A stretch of DNA of 64,000 bases, from the NCBI GenBank assembly GCA_017640605.1, contig JAEPQH010000001.1, positions 310,001 through 374,000 on the forward strand. Direction: 5' to 3'. Made by a program: the position numbers and the translations under genes. This document shows, in pieces, positions 46,351 through 56,378 of this stretch (its first letter is position 1; each line of letters opens with the position of its first letter). Below the pieces are notes generated by a model. That model saw only the letters and a program-made list of their open reading frames with translations, did not search any database and was not told the DNA's origin. The DNA is from Balneolaceae bacterium (GTDB taxonomy: Bacteria > Bacteroidota > Rhodothermia > Balneolales > Balneolaceae).

Positions 46351-47550
46351 TTAAGGCAGATAAGAAAGGCCTCTTTTGAGTTTCCACATAAAGTATTTTT
46401 CGAGAAATACTTTAAAGAAATCGAAAATGACGTTTGGAATCATTAAAGCGAATACTCTCGGTTTGAATAAAGAATTGCTTAAAATGATCACTTCTTTTTC
46501 GCCGGCATCCATCACACATAATCCCGGAATTTCGCCCCATGGCTTTTCTTCCATTTTATCGATGCCTTTAATCGTATTTATTACATTATGAGCAACTACT
46601 TTACCGGTTACATCGCTTGGATATCCGGTTTTAGGAACGCCAAAAGGAACTTCACCTTGCTCGAAAGTTGGGGCCACATTCACTGCTAATCCAGCTGCCC
46701 ATACATTGGTTAACGTTTCATGACGATACGAAGGTAAAGTTGGTATAAATTGATTGGCCGGGCAGTTTAAGCCGGGTGAGTTTTCGATGAAATCAACACC
46801 GGTAAACGGAGGCATCAGCATTTTAAATCGAGATTCTATTTCCGAGCCGTTACTTAAAACTACTTTTTCTGCTGTTATCTCTTCAACCCCAACATTGGTG
46901 TGATAGGTGATATTAAACAGATCCATAAACTTCTTGAGCATTGCTTCGCCCAATGGCATTCCGTCTATTCCAAAATGGCCTAGATAAGGTTCCGGAGTAA
47001 TCCAGTGCAAATCTACTTTTTTGCGGATTTTTTGATCTCGAAGCCATTTTTCCAAGTTAAACAGGAATTCGTAGGCTGCTCCCATACATCCTGCACCTTG
47101 TGTGGCACCAATTACGATCGGCCCCGGGTTTCGTTTAAACTCTTCGAGTTTCTCACGAGTTTGCATTGCACCCACCGGAGTTCCGATGTACATCGTATGT
47201 TCTTTTAAGCCTGGAACTACATCAAAGCGAACTTTAGGCCCAGTAGCTATTATTAAGTGGTCGTAGTCATATTTTCCTTTTTCGGTATGTACTACTTGTG
47301 CTTCGGTATCAACTTTAACTGCTGTATCGAGTACAAACTTTACGCCTTTTTTGGCTAACACTTTTTCTCTGGGAACCATTATATCGTCTACTTCTCGCCT
47401 ACCGATAGGCACCCAAATCAAAGATGGCACGTAGATAAAATCCGGGTTTCTGTCGATTAATGTCACATCGACTGATTTACCAAGCTTTCGCTTAATCTCC
47501 ATCGCTGCAGTTGATCCTGCAAAATTTCCTCCAACAACCAGCACTTTCAT
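46351..47550 (-). CDS. Sulfide:quinone oxidoreductase-like FAD protein
   Basis: The 399-residue flavoprotein begins VLVVGGNFAGSTAAMEIKR (FAD-binding) and has DHLIIATGPKVRFD and the segment VIGATQGAGCMGAAYEFLF, as in SQR-type oxidoreductases. Cysteines at GAGC, LNCPANQ and GLCVMD are candidates for the redox pair. The C-terminal amphipathic helix region (ALMIPNVIFDFFKVFLEKYFMWKLKRGL) could attach it to the membrane. SQR oxidises sulfide and reduces quinone; without checking the cysteine positions a type II NADH dehydrogenase-like role is also possible. A GAGG sequence precedes the start. Confidence 0.8.
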   Translation of the reverse strand: MKVLVVGGNFAGSTAAMEIKRKLGKSVDVTLIDRNPDFIYVPSLIWVPIGRREVDDIMVPREKVLAKKGVKFVLDTAVKVDTEAQVVHTEKGKYDYDHLIIATGPKVRFDVVPGLKEHTMYIGTPVGAMQTREKLEEFKRNPGPIVIGATQGAGCMGAAYEFLFNLEKWLRDQKIRKKVDLHWITPEPYLGHFGIDGMPLGEAMLKKFMDLFNITYHTNVGVEEITAEKVVLSNGSEIESRFKMLMPPFTGVDFIENSPGLNCPANQFIPTLPSYRHETLTNVWAAGLAVNVAPTFEQGEVPFGVPKTGYPSDVTGKVVAHNVINTIKGIDKMEEKPWGEIPGLCVMDAGEKEVIILSNSLFKPRVFALMIPNVIFDFFKVFLEKYFMWKLKRGLSYLP

Positions 47551-47624
47551 GATGTACCTCAGAATTAATTAATGTTACAACACCAATTAAATACAAAGGT
47601 GTGAATTTTGTGTGAAGGCAGCTA

Positions 47625-48476
47625 CTAATTCTTTCTGATAAGGCGAAGACTAAACATATTTTGATTGGAGCATTGCGCCTCTTTAAAAATAGATCGGCTA
47701 CTAAACTTATTTAGCATCAAATACTTGATAGATTTTGGAAGTCCGGTATCGTCATTAAAACTGGTTATTTCATTTGTCCAGTAAAAGCCTGAATTTGGAA
47801 TTTTTAAGGCAGGATTTTGTTCTAAAAACTTATCAATTTTTTCCTGAGCCAATCTCTTACTACCGAAACCGCTAAAATGAAAATTCATTCGTTCCGTTAC
47901 TTCTTTCCATGCGTTTTCAGGGAAGAATGAGAACAATTGACGAAAATCTTCCTCGGTTGGTATTCTCCAGTTACTATATTGTTCAGAGGCATTTTTAGCG
48001 CCTTCGTACGTATATAAACGCCCGATTTTTTTTAAAACTCTACCTTCTAAAACAGGAAAACTACAATCTAATCCCACATCAATATCAATGTTACTCTCAC
48101 TCCAAACCTGAGAACCAACTTTTATCCCTTTCAGGTTGAGATTTTGACTCTCTAATTCCCTTTTACTTTGAGCTAGCTGTTCTACCAGCTGTTTAAGTTC
48201 CTCAGCTTGTTTTAGAGTCAGATTATCAAATCTTGTTGGCTCGCGCCACAACCAGTCAAGTTCAACAGAATAGAGATTATTTCTTGAATTTTGAATAATG
48301 ACCAAAACATCCTGTTCCACCTTAAATGATTTGGACTGAAGCATATTCGAGTGATCTAAACGTTTTCGTGACACCGTCACAAAATCGCCATTCACTTCTA
48401 TTTCAAAGTCTACCTTTTTTTGATGTCCTTTTTCGGACTGACTCCCTTTATATATTTCAAGTTTATGTGAAAGCAT
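47625..48476 (-). CDS. FISUMP/DUF1566-like protein without signal peptide
   Basis: The 283-residue protein has an N-terminal beta-rich part, a heptad-like helix (LTLKQAEELKQLVEQLAQSKRELESQNLNL) and a C-terminal domain with KVGSQVWSESNIDIDV, GRLYTYEGAKNAS, SNWRIPTEEDFRQLF, GFYWTNE and FSLRLIRKN, which fits the Fibrobacter succinogenes major paralogous (FISUMP) or Lcl-like domain. These domains usually sit in exported proteins, but no signal peptide is visible. Function unknown. It is a single gene with 74 and 178 bases of flanking space. Confidence 0.72.
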   Translation of the reverse strand: MLSHKLEIYKGSQSEKGHQKKVDFEIEVNGDFVTVSRKRLDHSNMLQSKSFKVEQDVLVIIQNSRNNLYSVELDWLWREPTRFDNLTLKQAEELKQLVEQLAQSKRELESQNLNLKGIKVGSQVWSESNIDIDVGLDCSFPVLEGRVLKKIGRLYTYEGAKNASEQYSNWRIPTEEDFRQLFSFFPENAWKEVTERMNFHFSGFGSKRLAQEKIDKFLEQNPALKIPNSGFYWTNEITSFNDDTGLPKSIKYLMLNKFSSRSIFKEAQCSNQNMFSLRLIRKN

Positions 48477-48654
48477 TACTTACGCTAAGAATGTAGTAGT
48501 TACTCTTTTCGACTCTATGCCCTAAACAGTTAAGTTTTGACCCCATATTCTAATGAACAAAGTATTTGTTACTGTGCCATACTTTGTCACCCTTTCAACG
48601 TACATTTTTGAGCCTTTTTATGAATGATACATATGACAAAGTCATTCTTTTACT

Positions 48655-49644
48655 ATGATTACTATCACAAAAGCAGGACATCACGGGATTCTGTTACCGG
48701 AACTCAACATCGGGCTTGACTACAGCGGATCGAAGGCGGACCACATTTTTATATCCCACGCACATGCTGATCATATGCCACGGAACCGATCACTTACCGT
48801 GTATTGCACCCGACCAACTTCCCGATTTATGAAATTACGTGGGTTCACCGGAAAGATGATAGAAATGGACTTCGAGCAACCGTTGGAAACAGATCATGCA
48901 CGAATCACTCTTTTCCCTGCGGGACATATACTTGGCTCTGCCATGACTTTTATTGAAAGTGATAAAGGGTCGGTTTTGTACACCGGTGATTATCGGACTC
49001 CACCCTCACCGGCTACTGAAGGTTTTAAAATACCGGAAGCTCCTATCGACCAATTTATTACGGAGGCAACATTCAGCTTACCCATTTATAAATGGAAATC
49101 GCATGATGAACTAGCCATGCAAGCCTGTACATTTGCGCGACAGACTTTAGAGGATGGCTATACTCCCATTTTTCTTGCCTATAACCTTGGCAAAGCGCAA
49201 GAATTGATGTTTATGCTAAAAAAACTAAATCACCCTATGCAAATTCATGGCGCCGGGTTCAAGTTGTGCAAAGTGTACGAAGAAGAAGGATTCGATCTTG
49301 GCGATTATGAAACCTATCAGCGGGAGAATTGTGAGGGTAAGATTTTAATTGCTCCAAGCTCGGCTCCGGAATCCGGCTTTGCCAGTAATCTCAAAAAGGT
49401 TCGAACTGCTTATTGTAGCGGATGGGCCAGTAACGAAGCACGGCGAACTCAACTAACAGCGGATGAATTAATTCCGCTATCCGATCATCTTGATTTCTTT
49501 GAACTCATCGATTTGTGTGAAGCCATTCGCCCTAAAAAAGTATGGATCACGCATACACCAAACCCGAAAGTGGTAGAGCATTTCTTATCGAAAAAAGGTA
49601 TTACATCAGGCTTTCTCGATTTGGAGGCATCTGCAAATGATTGA
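48655..49644 (+). CDS. Ligase-associated DNA exonuclease (MBL fold)
   Basis: The 329-residue metallo-beta-lactamase protein has the metal motif HISHAHADHMPRN, FPAGHILGSAM, YTGDYRTP and a beta-CASP-like part ending ITHTPNPKVVEHFL. It is the exonuclease of the ligase-associated DNA damage response set, which contains a helicase, PdeM, an MBL exonuclease and an ATP-dependent ligase. It overlaps the ligase gene by 8 bases. The helicase and PdeM genes are 13.6 kb upstream. Confidence 0.9.
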   Translation: MITITKAGHHGILLPELNIGLDYSGSKADHIFISHAHADHMPRNRSLTVYCTRPTSRFMKLRGFTGKMIEMDFEQPLETDHARITLFPAGHILGSAMTFIESDKGSVLYTGDYRTPPSPATEGFKIPEAPIDQFITEATFSLPIYKWKSHDELAMQACTFARQTLEDGYTPIFLAYNLGKAQELMFMLKKLNHPMQIHGAGFKLCKVYEEEGFDLGDYETYQRENCEGKILIAPSSAPESGFASNLKKVRTAYCSGWASNEARRTQLTADELIPLSDHLDFFELIDLCEAIRPKKVWITHTPNPKVVEHFLSKKGITSGFLDLEASAND

Positions 49645-51364
49645 CCAAAAAACTCAGCCCAATAGTTTTAAAAATCTTTGTGAAGTGGCTCAATCCATCT
49701 TCGAAACTCGTGGTAATAATGCCAAAATCAAATTAGCCGCAGAATATTTTGGTGATCTTGCTGATGAAAACGATCTCCGATTAGCAGCACAGTTTTTAGG
49801 TGAGGGTGCTTTTTCTGATGTGTCTGGCAAACGAGCTTCTGTAGGGCATCGAACCATTGCGGTATTAGCGTCAGAGTTTTGCGAGATTGACTACGATCTT
49901 GTGTTCAAGCAATGCAGAACGGTAACAGGCTCTTCTTCAGAAACCATCCAAAAACTGCTCGAAAATCTACCTGAAGCAAGAAAAAAATGGAAGGGTCTAA
50001 ACCTGACTCTGCATGAAGTTGCAGAGGTTTATGAGCAGTTATACATCACACCCAAAAGAGATCTGAAACAACAGATTATTAAAGAAATCTGGACAAAAAT
50101 GTCTCCGCTTGAAGTCAAGTACTTCATTAGAATAATGGGACAAGGTTCGCTTCGAATTGGATTTGAAACGCGTAGTGTAGTGTCTGCAATCGCAAAAGCT
50201 TTTGAAAAAGATGCCGAGAAAGTGCGCTATGCTCACATGATAACAGGGAGCCTCGGAGAAACTGCAGTATTGGCGAAAAATAACCGACTCGGTGAAGCCA
50301 CTTTTGAGCTGTTTCATCCATTATCGTTTATGCTTGCCAGTCCTATCGAAAGCAGAGCCGTGGAAGAATTTGATCAATATATCGCGGAAGAAAAGTTTGA
50401 TGGAATGCGATGTCAGGCACATATTTCGAACAATAAAGTAGCATTGTACTCGCGCGATTTGAACGAAATTACCAGTAGTTTCCCTGAGATTATTGAATTC
50501 TTCAGCGGAAAAAATCTCCCTGATTTTGTGTTAGATGGCGAAATTTGTGTATTCAAAAACGATACCATCCTTCCCTTTCAATTATTGCAAAAAAGGATGG
50601 GGGTAAAAAAGCCATCCGATAAGTTATTGACTCAATATCCGGTAATTTTTGTGAGCTACGATGTTCTGTATTACAAAGATCAACCTTGTTTTAGTAACAC
50701 TCTTTTAGAACGCAGAGTATTGCTAGAGCAAATTGCTGAAACGCATCAAATTCCGCTCTCTTCTCAAATGGAAATTACCTCGCGAGAAGATGTTGAACGC
50801 CTATTTGAACGTGCACTTGCTCATGGAAACGAGGGGTTAATGCTGAAGCGCAAGGATTCTAAGTATGAATATGGGCAACGCAGAAAATCGTGGTTAAAAG
50901 TAAAGAAACCGAGTGGTTCGCTGGATGTTGTAATACTTTATGCTCATGCAGGAAGTGGAAAACGAGGCGGTACATATTCCGATTTCACCTTAGGCATCTC
51001 AGTGAAAGATGACGAACGTTACGAGGAAGAATTCATCCCGATCGGGAAAGCTTACGGCGGATATTCTAACGATGAACTTGCCGAGCTGAATAAACGAATC
51101 AATACAATCACGTTAGAACGATTCGGGCCAACACTGCTACTTAAACCTGAGTTGATGGTTGAATTAGAATTCGAAGACATTCAGGTTAATAATCGAACTA
51201 AAGCCAAGTACACGCTAAGATTACCCCGATTTAAAGCTATTCGATGGGATTTATCCCCGAACGATGCGGATACTTTAAAAGATGTAGAACAACTCTATCA
51301 GCAGAAATTGGAGAAGGAAAGGGAATCTCAGGGTGGAAATCCGAGCTTCATCATTCCGACTTAG
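49637..51364 (+). CDS. ATP-dependent DNA ligase
   Basis: The 575-residue protein has an N-terminal helical domain, the nucleotidyl-transfer motif AEEKFDGMRCQ with the AMP lysine at K253, DGEICVF, GNEGLMLKRKDS and SWLKVKKPSG, and a C-terminal OB domain. It belongs to the ligase-associated set and would seal breaks in repair, in addition to LigA at 25.2 kb. It is translated together with the exonuclease. A possible non-homologous end-joining role is not supported, since no Ku gene is seen. Confidence 0.93.
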   Translation: MIDQKTQPNSFKNLCEVAQSIFETRGNNAKIKLAAEYFGDLADENDLRLAAQFLGEGAFSDVSGKRASVGHRTIAVLASEFCEIDYDLVFKQCRTVTGSSSETIQKLLENLPEARKKWKGLNLTLHEVAEVYEQLYITPKRDLKQQIIKEIWTKMSPLEVKYFIRIMGQGSLRIGFETRSVVSAIAKAFEKDAEKVRYAHMITGSLGETAVLAKNNRLGEATFELFHPLSFMLASPIESRAVEEFDQYIAEEKFDGMRCQAHISNNKVALYSRDLNEITSSFPEIIEFFSGKNLPDFVLDGEICVFKNDTILPFQLLQKRMGVKKPSDKLLTQYPVIFVSYDVLYYKDQPCFSNTLLERRVLLEQIAETHQIPLSSQMEITSREDVERLFERALAHGNEGLMLKRKDSKYEYGQRRKSWLKVKKPSGSLDVVILYAHAGSGKRGGTYSDFTLGISVKDDERYEEEFIPIGKAYGGYSNDELAELNKRINTITLERFGPTLLLKPELMVELEFEDIQVNNRTKAKYTLRLPRFKAIRWDLSPNDADTLKDVEQLYQQKLEKERESQGGNPSFIIPT

Positions 51365-51365
51365 C

Positions 51366-52553
51366 TCAAAATTCAATGATCGATCGCAGCCCTAACAAAA
51401 TTGCGTCTTCCAAATCGAGAGCCAAATTTGGATTGGCTATATACTGGGCATCTATTTGAAGCCTCCATTTTTCCATCGCTACAAACTGATAGGTAAACTC
51501 TGTGGTTTGCTCGTCTGCAAGATCTTGATTGAGCGTCGCCACAAATTCGTCACTATTCATCGGCAAACTGATAGCTAGTCCAATTCTGTCTTGATCGCGA
51601 TTCGGAAACAAGCCTTGATACACCAGTCCCGATCCAAAATATCCACTAAATCGGCTAATTCGGCTGTTGGTTAAGCCATAGCGCACAAATACAGATAAGC
51701 CTTGAGCCCGATCCATTTTTTCATTTAGCACTTTAGCTTCTGCCATTGCATAAACCCCGGCATCAATCTGTAAGTCTCCTTCCCATCCTTGTCGTTCTTC
51801 CGTGTATTGCCAAATTCCGGCAATTATCCGAAAAGGTGAATCTGTTACTACATTTCTTTCGGTGGGAGCACTCACTCTTGGACTAAATAGTTCGATTTCG
51901 CCCACCATCAACGAACCGTCGCTTTCTCGCAATCGAACTTTCGTACCGGATGGAACAGCAGGATCTGAAGGCACTCCATCTAATACTGCACCTTTTAGCG
52001 AAATTCCTGGGACAATGTTCACTTTAAGTCGAGCCGAGAGAGAAGTATAAGGAAATATGGAGGGGCTAAATCTTCCAGAAAACGCAAATTCAGGACCTAT
52101 GCCATGCGAACTATTGATAAATAAACTACCTGTATTTGTGATATCGAACTCGGTGTTTAGATCATATAATCCTATAAGTAACGAGCTTTTAATAGGCTTA
52201 ATGGGAATATTGGCCCACGCTTCATACAACCGAAAGGAATTTGGAGCTTCAATGTTTGAAGCAGTTTGAAAATCACCTGACAGCTCAGATAGATTTCCGC
52301 CTTGATTGGCTAATCCGTAAGCAAAAAGTGTAAGGTAATCCCAATCAGCCTGAATGATTAGATCGAGATTATCCAAATAACGAATGCCCGTATCGAAACC
52401 TCCGGTAGTATTTGCGAACAAATCTGAAGTGTACACAACATTGGTTGATATGCGATCAGATAGGCTCTCAGCTTGCCAAGCGAATACTGAAACCGATTGA
52501 ATGCAAAGCCAAATAATGCATAAACTTAACAGGCAAAATAATCTTTTACTCAT
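51366..52553 (-). CDS. OprB-type carbohydrate porin
   Basis: The 395-residue protein has a signal peptide (LLSLCIIWLCIQSVSVFAWQA) and ends with LLGLRSIIEF, a beta-barrel-like C-terminus with terminal Phe. The middle contains alternating amphipathic strands and segments such as LYEAWANIPI and LIGLYDLNTEFDI that match the OprB family of outer-membrane sugar porins. Its substrate is unknown. It is convergent with the ligase gene, with a 1-base gap. Confidence 0.8.
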   Translation of the reverse strand: MSKRLFCLLSLCIIWLCIQSVSVFAWQAESLSDRISTNVVYTSDLFANTTGGFDTGIRYLDNLDLIIQADWDYLTLFAYGLANQGGNLSELSGDFQTASNIEAPNSFRLYEAWANIPIKPIKSSLLIGLYDLNTEFDITNTGSLFINSSHGIGPEFAFSGRFSPSIFPYTSLSARLKVNIVPGISLKGAVLDGVPSDPAVPSGTKVRLRESDGSLMVGEIELFSPRVSAPTERNVVTDSPFRIIAGIWQYTEERQGWEGDLQIDAGVYAMAEAKVLNEKMDRAQGLSVFVRYGLTNSRISRFSGYFGSGLVYQGLFPNRDQDRIGLAISLPMNSDEFVATLNQDLADEQTTEFTYQFVAMEKWRLQIDAQYIANPNLALDLEDAILLGLRSIIEF

Positions 52554-52643
52554 AGTGCGAACGATTCCATCTGTAGTTGTTTTTAAGTGTACGTATTATA
52601 AACCGAACCTAAGCTAGAAGCATTCTAAATCTAAGTTATTACT

Positions 52644-53600
52644 ATGAGTAATTGGACTTTATCCTCTACCCCTCCGCACGATTGGTATTTATGCCTTGAT
52701 GTTGAATCTTACTTCGATCACGAACATCATCCCGAAACTATGTTTGAGGAGGGTTTTACTCGCCCGGTATCTGTTGGAGATCGCGATGTAATTGTTACCG
52801 CTTTCTTTAATGGGGATGTGGATGCTCCGGAATTTAATATCGAGTGCAAGGAGTCGTTGTCGAAAGAAGAAATTGAGACGGCGAATAAAAGTTTGGTGAA
52901 GATTCTTGGGACAGAAATGGACAATCGTCCGTTGTATAATCAAGCTGCAAATGATCCGGTTTTGGGTGATAAACTCTCTGCTTTGTATGGGCTAAAGCGT
53001 ATGACTCGAGCCAATTTGTTTGAAGATATTCAGAATCGAATTGTCGAGATGCAGATGAATCATAAGCCCACAGCAAAGAAAATGATGTATGCTATTCGGG
53101 AAGCATATGGAACGGCCATCGAATACAAAGGAGGCACCTTAGCCGGTTGGCCGAAACCCCATCAATTGATGAAAGCTGATCCTGCGGCAATCAGAAAATT
53201 AGGACCCACATTACGTAAAGGGCAATATCTGGTAGAATTATCTCAAAGCATTGTGGCAGGTGAACGTGATATGGAATTTTTAACTAACACCGATCCCGAA
53301 ACCTGTTACAACACCTTGGTAAAAGTAAAAGGCATTGGTCCAACTGCGGCCCAAGATTTAATTATGATGCGTGGCAGAACCGATGCGGTGTTTCCATCAA
53401 ACAAAACAAAAGGACAAGAAAAAGGCTTACGGCGATGGATCCTGTGGAGCTATGGGCTTGATCCTGATAACAGTAGCGATGAAGATTTTGCTGCGATTAC
53501 CAAAAACTGGCGCGGTTATGAATCATCAGCTTTAGAATTTCTCTTTGTGAATTACATTTTGCGAGAAAAAGAAGAACGGGCGAAAAAGAAGAAAAAATAA
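52644..53600 (+). CDS. HhH-GPD DNA glycosylase, AlkA-like
   Basis: The 318-residue protein has an N-terminal alpha/beta domain of AlkA type and a C-terminal HhH-GPD domain: KVKGIGPTAAQDLIMMRGRTDAVFPS provides the helix-hairpin-helix and the catalytic aspartate. DNA-3-methyladenine glycosylases of this kind remove alkylated bases. A GPD-type specificity other than alkylation cannot be excluded. The highly basic tail (EERAKKKKK) may help DNA binding. A hairpin terminator follows the stop. Confidence 0.8.
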   Translation: MSNWTLSSTPPHDWYLCLDVESYFDHEHHPETMFEEGFTRPVSVGDRDVIVTAFFNGDVDAPEFNIECKESLSKEEIETANKSLVKILGTEMDNRPLYNQAANDPVLGDKLSALYGLKRMTRANLFEDIQNRIVEMQMNHKPTAKKMMYAIREAYGTAIEYKGGTLAGWPKPHQLMKADPAAIRKLGPTLRKGQYLVELSQSIVAGERDMEFLTNTDPETCYNTLVKVKGIGPTAAQDLIMMRGRTDAVFPSNKTKGQEKGLRRWILWSYGLDPDNSSDEDFAAITKNWRGYESSALEFLFVNYILREKEERAKKKKK

Positions 53601-53628
53601 ACCCCTCAAGACAAACTTAAGGGGTTTT
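53599..53628 (+). terminator. Rho-independent terminator after the glycosylase gene
   Basis: AAACCCCTcAAG at about 53599-53610 pairs with CTTaAGGGGTTTT at 53616-53628, giving a stem of about 11 pairs with one mismatch, ending in a T-run. It directly follows the stop codon and may also serve the convergent nhaA transcript from the other side. Confidence 0.8.
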
Positions 53629-53644
53629 GTACATTTTTTATCGA

Positions 53645-54964
53645 TTATGCATTCACCGGATTGGGACTTAAACGACTTCTTAGGAAGAAATAACCCAATA
53701 AGCCACTAAATAGCGAACCTACGAAAATCCCCACCTTAGAGTATTCGATGGATTGGGCATCAGAGAATGCGAGTCCGCTAATAAATAGCGACATCGTAAA
53801 ACCAATACCGGTTAAACAAGCGATTCCGTAAAAGATCGTCCACACTTTATCGGAATTAGGCAAGGTGATAAGTCCGAGCTTGCTAGAAATAAATACAGAT
53901 AACATAATACCAACTTGTTTTCCAACGAATAGTCCGAATAAGATTCCAAGGGTTAGTGTGCTCGAAAATGCAGCGCTGAACTGTTCGGCCGAAAGTGCTA
54001 CGCCTGCATTAGCAAAAGCAAACACCGGCATTATAAAATAGGCAACCAGCGGATGCAGTTTATGCTCGAGTTTATGCAAGGGTGATTCCATTTTTTCCAC
54101 ACTCGCTTCAATCTCATGCATGGCCGTCTCTTTCAGCTCTTTATCTTTGTCGTTTACCGCCTCGCGCAGCATGTCTACACCTTTTTGCATCCTGATGAGC
54201 AATTGATCTTTATGCTTATGCGGTGTGGCTGGAATTAGAAATCCTAATAAAACACCGGCAATTGTTGCATGCACACCCGACTTTAATACTGCTACCCAAA
54301 GCACTAACCCTACAATTAAGTAGAAAGCAATAGAGCGAATATTCGAGAAATTCATAATTATCAAAATTGCCAGGGTTACTCCGGCTACTCCAAGTGCAGC
54401 CATCGATATTTTACTGGTATAGAATACGGCAATCACTAATACCGCAATTAAGTCGTCTACCACAGCTACCGCAGTTAAAAACACTTTTGCCCATAAAGGA
54501 ACTCTGCTGCCTAGAAGCGCTAAAACTCCAATTGCGAAGGCAATATCTGTGGCAATGGCAATTGCCCAGCCATCTACATATTCTGTGCCCATATTGAAGC
54601 CAAAAAAGATTAAGCCTGGAACAACGGCTCCACCCATCGCTGCGATTACCGGAAGCAGAGCAGATTGAAAGGAAGAAAGTTCACCATATTTGAGCTCTCG
54701 TTTTATTTCCAAACCGATCAATAAAAAGAAAATGGCCATGAGACCATCATTAATCCAAAGGATAATAGGTTTAGAAATATTGGCATCCGGTAAACCAACA
54801 GTGAGTTTGGTTTGTAGGGATGTCATATAAAAATCGGCGAGCGGAGAATTGGCAACTATTAATGCCAATACTGCTGCAAACATGAGTAGTAAGCCCGAAA
54901 ATGATTCGGTTTTTATAAACTCCGTTATTGGAGATAGTGGCGATGATGTACCATTAGAACTCAT
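53645..54964 (-). CDS. nhaA: Na+/H+ antiporter NhaA
   Basis: The 439-residue protein shows about twelve membrane helices and the NhaA signatures PIILWINDGLMAIFFLLIGLEIKREL, WAIAIATDIAFAIGVLALLG and AVVDDLIAVLVIAVFY with the paired aspartates of the ion site. It exports Na+ in exchange for protons. A hydrophilic loop (around residues 260-310) is longer than in E. coli NhaA. A 257-base region of no clear content separates it from the upstream exchanger gene. Confidence 0.95.
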   Translation of the reverse strand: MSSNGTSSPLSPITEFIKTESFSGLLLMFAAVLALIVANSPLADFYMTSLQTKLTVGLPDANISKPIILWINDGLMAIFFLLIGLEIKRELKYGELSSFQSALLPVIAAMGGAVVPGLIFFGFNMGTEYVDGWAIAIATDIAFAIGVLALLGSRVPLWAKVFLTAVAVVDDLIAVLVIAVFYTSKISMAALGVAGVTLAILIIMNFSNIRSIAFYLIVGLVLWVAVLKSGVHATIAGVLLGFLIPATPHKHKDQLLIRMQKGVDMLREAVNDKDKELKETAMHEIEASVEKMESPLHKLEHKLHPLVAYFIMPVFAFANAGVALSAEQFSAAFSSTLTLGILFGLFVGKQVGIMLSVFISSKLGLITLPNSDKVWTIFYGIACLTGIGFTMSLFISGLAFSDAQSIEYSKVGIFVGSLFSGLLGYFFLRSRLSPNPVNA

Positions 54965-55221
54965 TGTAGTAAATTTTTAAAGGTCGTTTGTTTGTAAGTA
55001 GAAAAGCTATTGTTTAAATCTTTGGAACAGATTTAACGTTCACCAAAATGGTGATGATGGCAACCAAGTGAAGGTGTAAACAGCATAGAATTACAAACTG
55101 ATTGCTCGTTTGTTCTATGTATACAAATATGATATGCTACTTGTGTTTGCACGGGTAGAAAATATGAGTTTGCCATCAATTTGTGTGTAGTATCGGCACG
55201 AATTAACGGTTTTTTAAATAA

Positions 55222-56310
55222 CTACATGCGTACAAGCGATTTTCGGTAGTCAATAATTCGCCAAATCATGTAAATAATTGTAGCAGGGATAATTACCCAC
55301 ATCATAGCCAATTGGAAAATAGGCACAATTTCTGATTGAACCGCATTTAACACCAAATAGGTTAAGTAAGCCGTGTAATAAAATAAAAAGAGTGAGCCAT
55401 CAAGTCGGGTAAGATTAAATCCTGCAATAAAAATTGGAATACATGCAATGCTTACCGCCAACATGAAAGGTAGATCGAGATTAATTGCATCCATCGAAAC
55501 ATCCAAAATGTTAGGCGCAATCACCAAGGTTAAACCAAGTGTTAACAGCATATTGTATAAGTTCGAACCAAGAACATTTGCTACGGCAATATCTGCTTTA
55601 CCTTTTCGTGCTGCTGATAAAGAGGTTGCGACTTCCGGTAGTGAAGTTCCAATTGAAACAATGGTTAACCCAATTACTAATTCCGACAAACCTAAAATGG
55701 TTGCAATAGTAACGGCACTGTCTACCATCCAGCCGGAACCCAGAACAATGAGTGCTAAACCAATCAGCAATAAGCCAACATTTTTTACATAGAAAAAGGC
55801 CCCTTTTGCTAAATCTTCGGGATTGGATTCATATTGAAATACTTCTTCTACTTCTGTTTCGTCTTTATTTTTTTTGATTTGAAGAAAGGTGAAATACGAA
55901 TAGGCAACTAAGCCAGCTAATAAGATAATCCCATCAAGTGAGCTGAGTTGTTTATCAAGTGCCAGCACATACACTAAGGCGCTTGCCGCAATCACTATGG
56001 GGACGTCTACACTTACAACGCGCCGGGTGATGTTTAGCGGAGCAATGAGGGCGGTTATTCCTAATATGAGCAATATATTCGCGATGTTACTTCCGATGAT
56101 ATTTCCTAATACCAAATCGGCACTGCCCGACATCGCTGCTTTAATACTGATAGCAAGCTCTGGCGCTCCGGTAGCAAATGCCACCACAGTAAGCCCCATA
56201 ATGAGTGGTGAAATGCCCCATTTGAGCCCAAAATGATCTACCGCTTTTAAAAAAAGCTCAGCTCCAACAATAAGCGATACAAGTCCAAGTACAAATAATA
56301 CGATAGTCAT
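55222..56310 (-). CDS. Calcium/sodium antiporter (CaCA family)
   Basis: The 362-residue protein has ten or so membrane helices and the two repeated alpha motifs: GAPELAISIKAAMSGSADLVLGNIIGSNIAN and GTSLPEVATSLSAARKGKADIAVANVLGSNLYN. They carry the ion-binding acidic and asparagine residues of YrbG-like exchangers. It is on the same strand as nhaA. Both transport Na+, fitting a saline habitat. The cytoplasmic loop EVEEVFQYESNPEDLAKG is short and has no regulatory domain. Confidence 0.92.
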   Translation of the reverse strand: MTIVLFVLGLVSLIVGAELFLKAVDHFGLKWGISPLIMGLTVVAFATGAPELAISIKAAMSGSADLVLGNIIGSNIANILLILGITALIAPLNITRRVVSVDVPIVIAASALVYVLALDKQLSSLDGIILLAGLVAYSYFTFLQIKKNKDETEVEEVFQYESNPEDLAKGAFFYVKNVGLLLIGLALIVLGSGWMVDSAVTIATILGLSELVIGLTIVSIGTSLPEVATSLSAARKGKADIAVANVLGSNLYNMLLTLGLTLVIAPNILDVSMDAINLDLPFMLAVSIACIPIFIAGFNLTRLDGSLFLFYYTAYLTYLVLNAVQSEIVPIFQLAMMWVIIPATIIYMIWRIIDYRKSLVRM

Positions 56311-56378
56311 TTCTGTTGATTAAGTGAGCCACAAAGGTACGGAACCCACCATCAACAGAAAAAGAAAGCGAGAAGAGT

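Noticed and set aside
49637-51364. ATP-dependent ligase as part of an NHEJ system
   Set aside because: No Ku gene is present, and the neighbouring exonuclease and domain layout fit the ligase-associated repair set.
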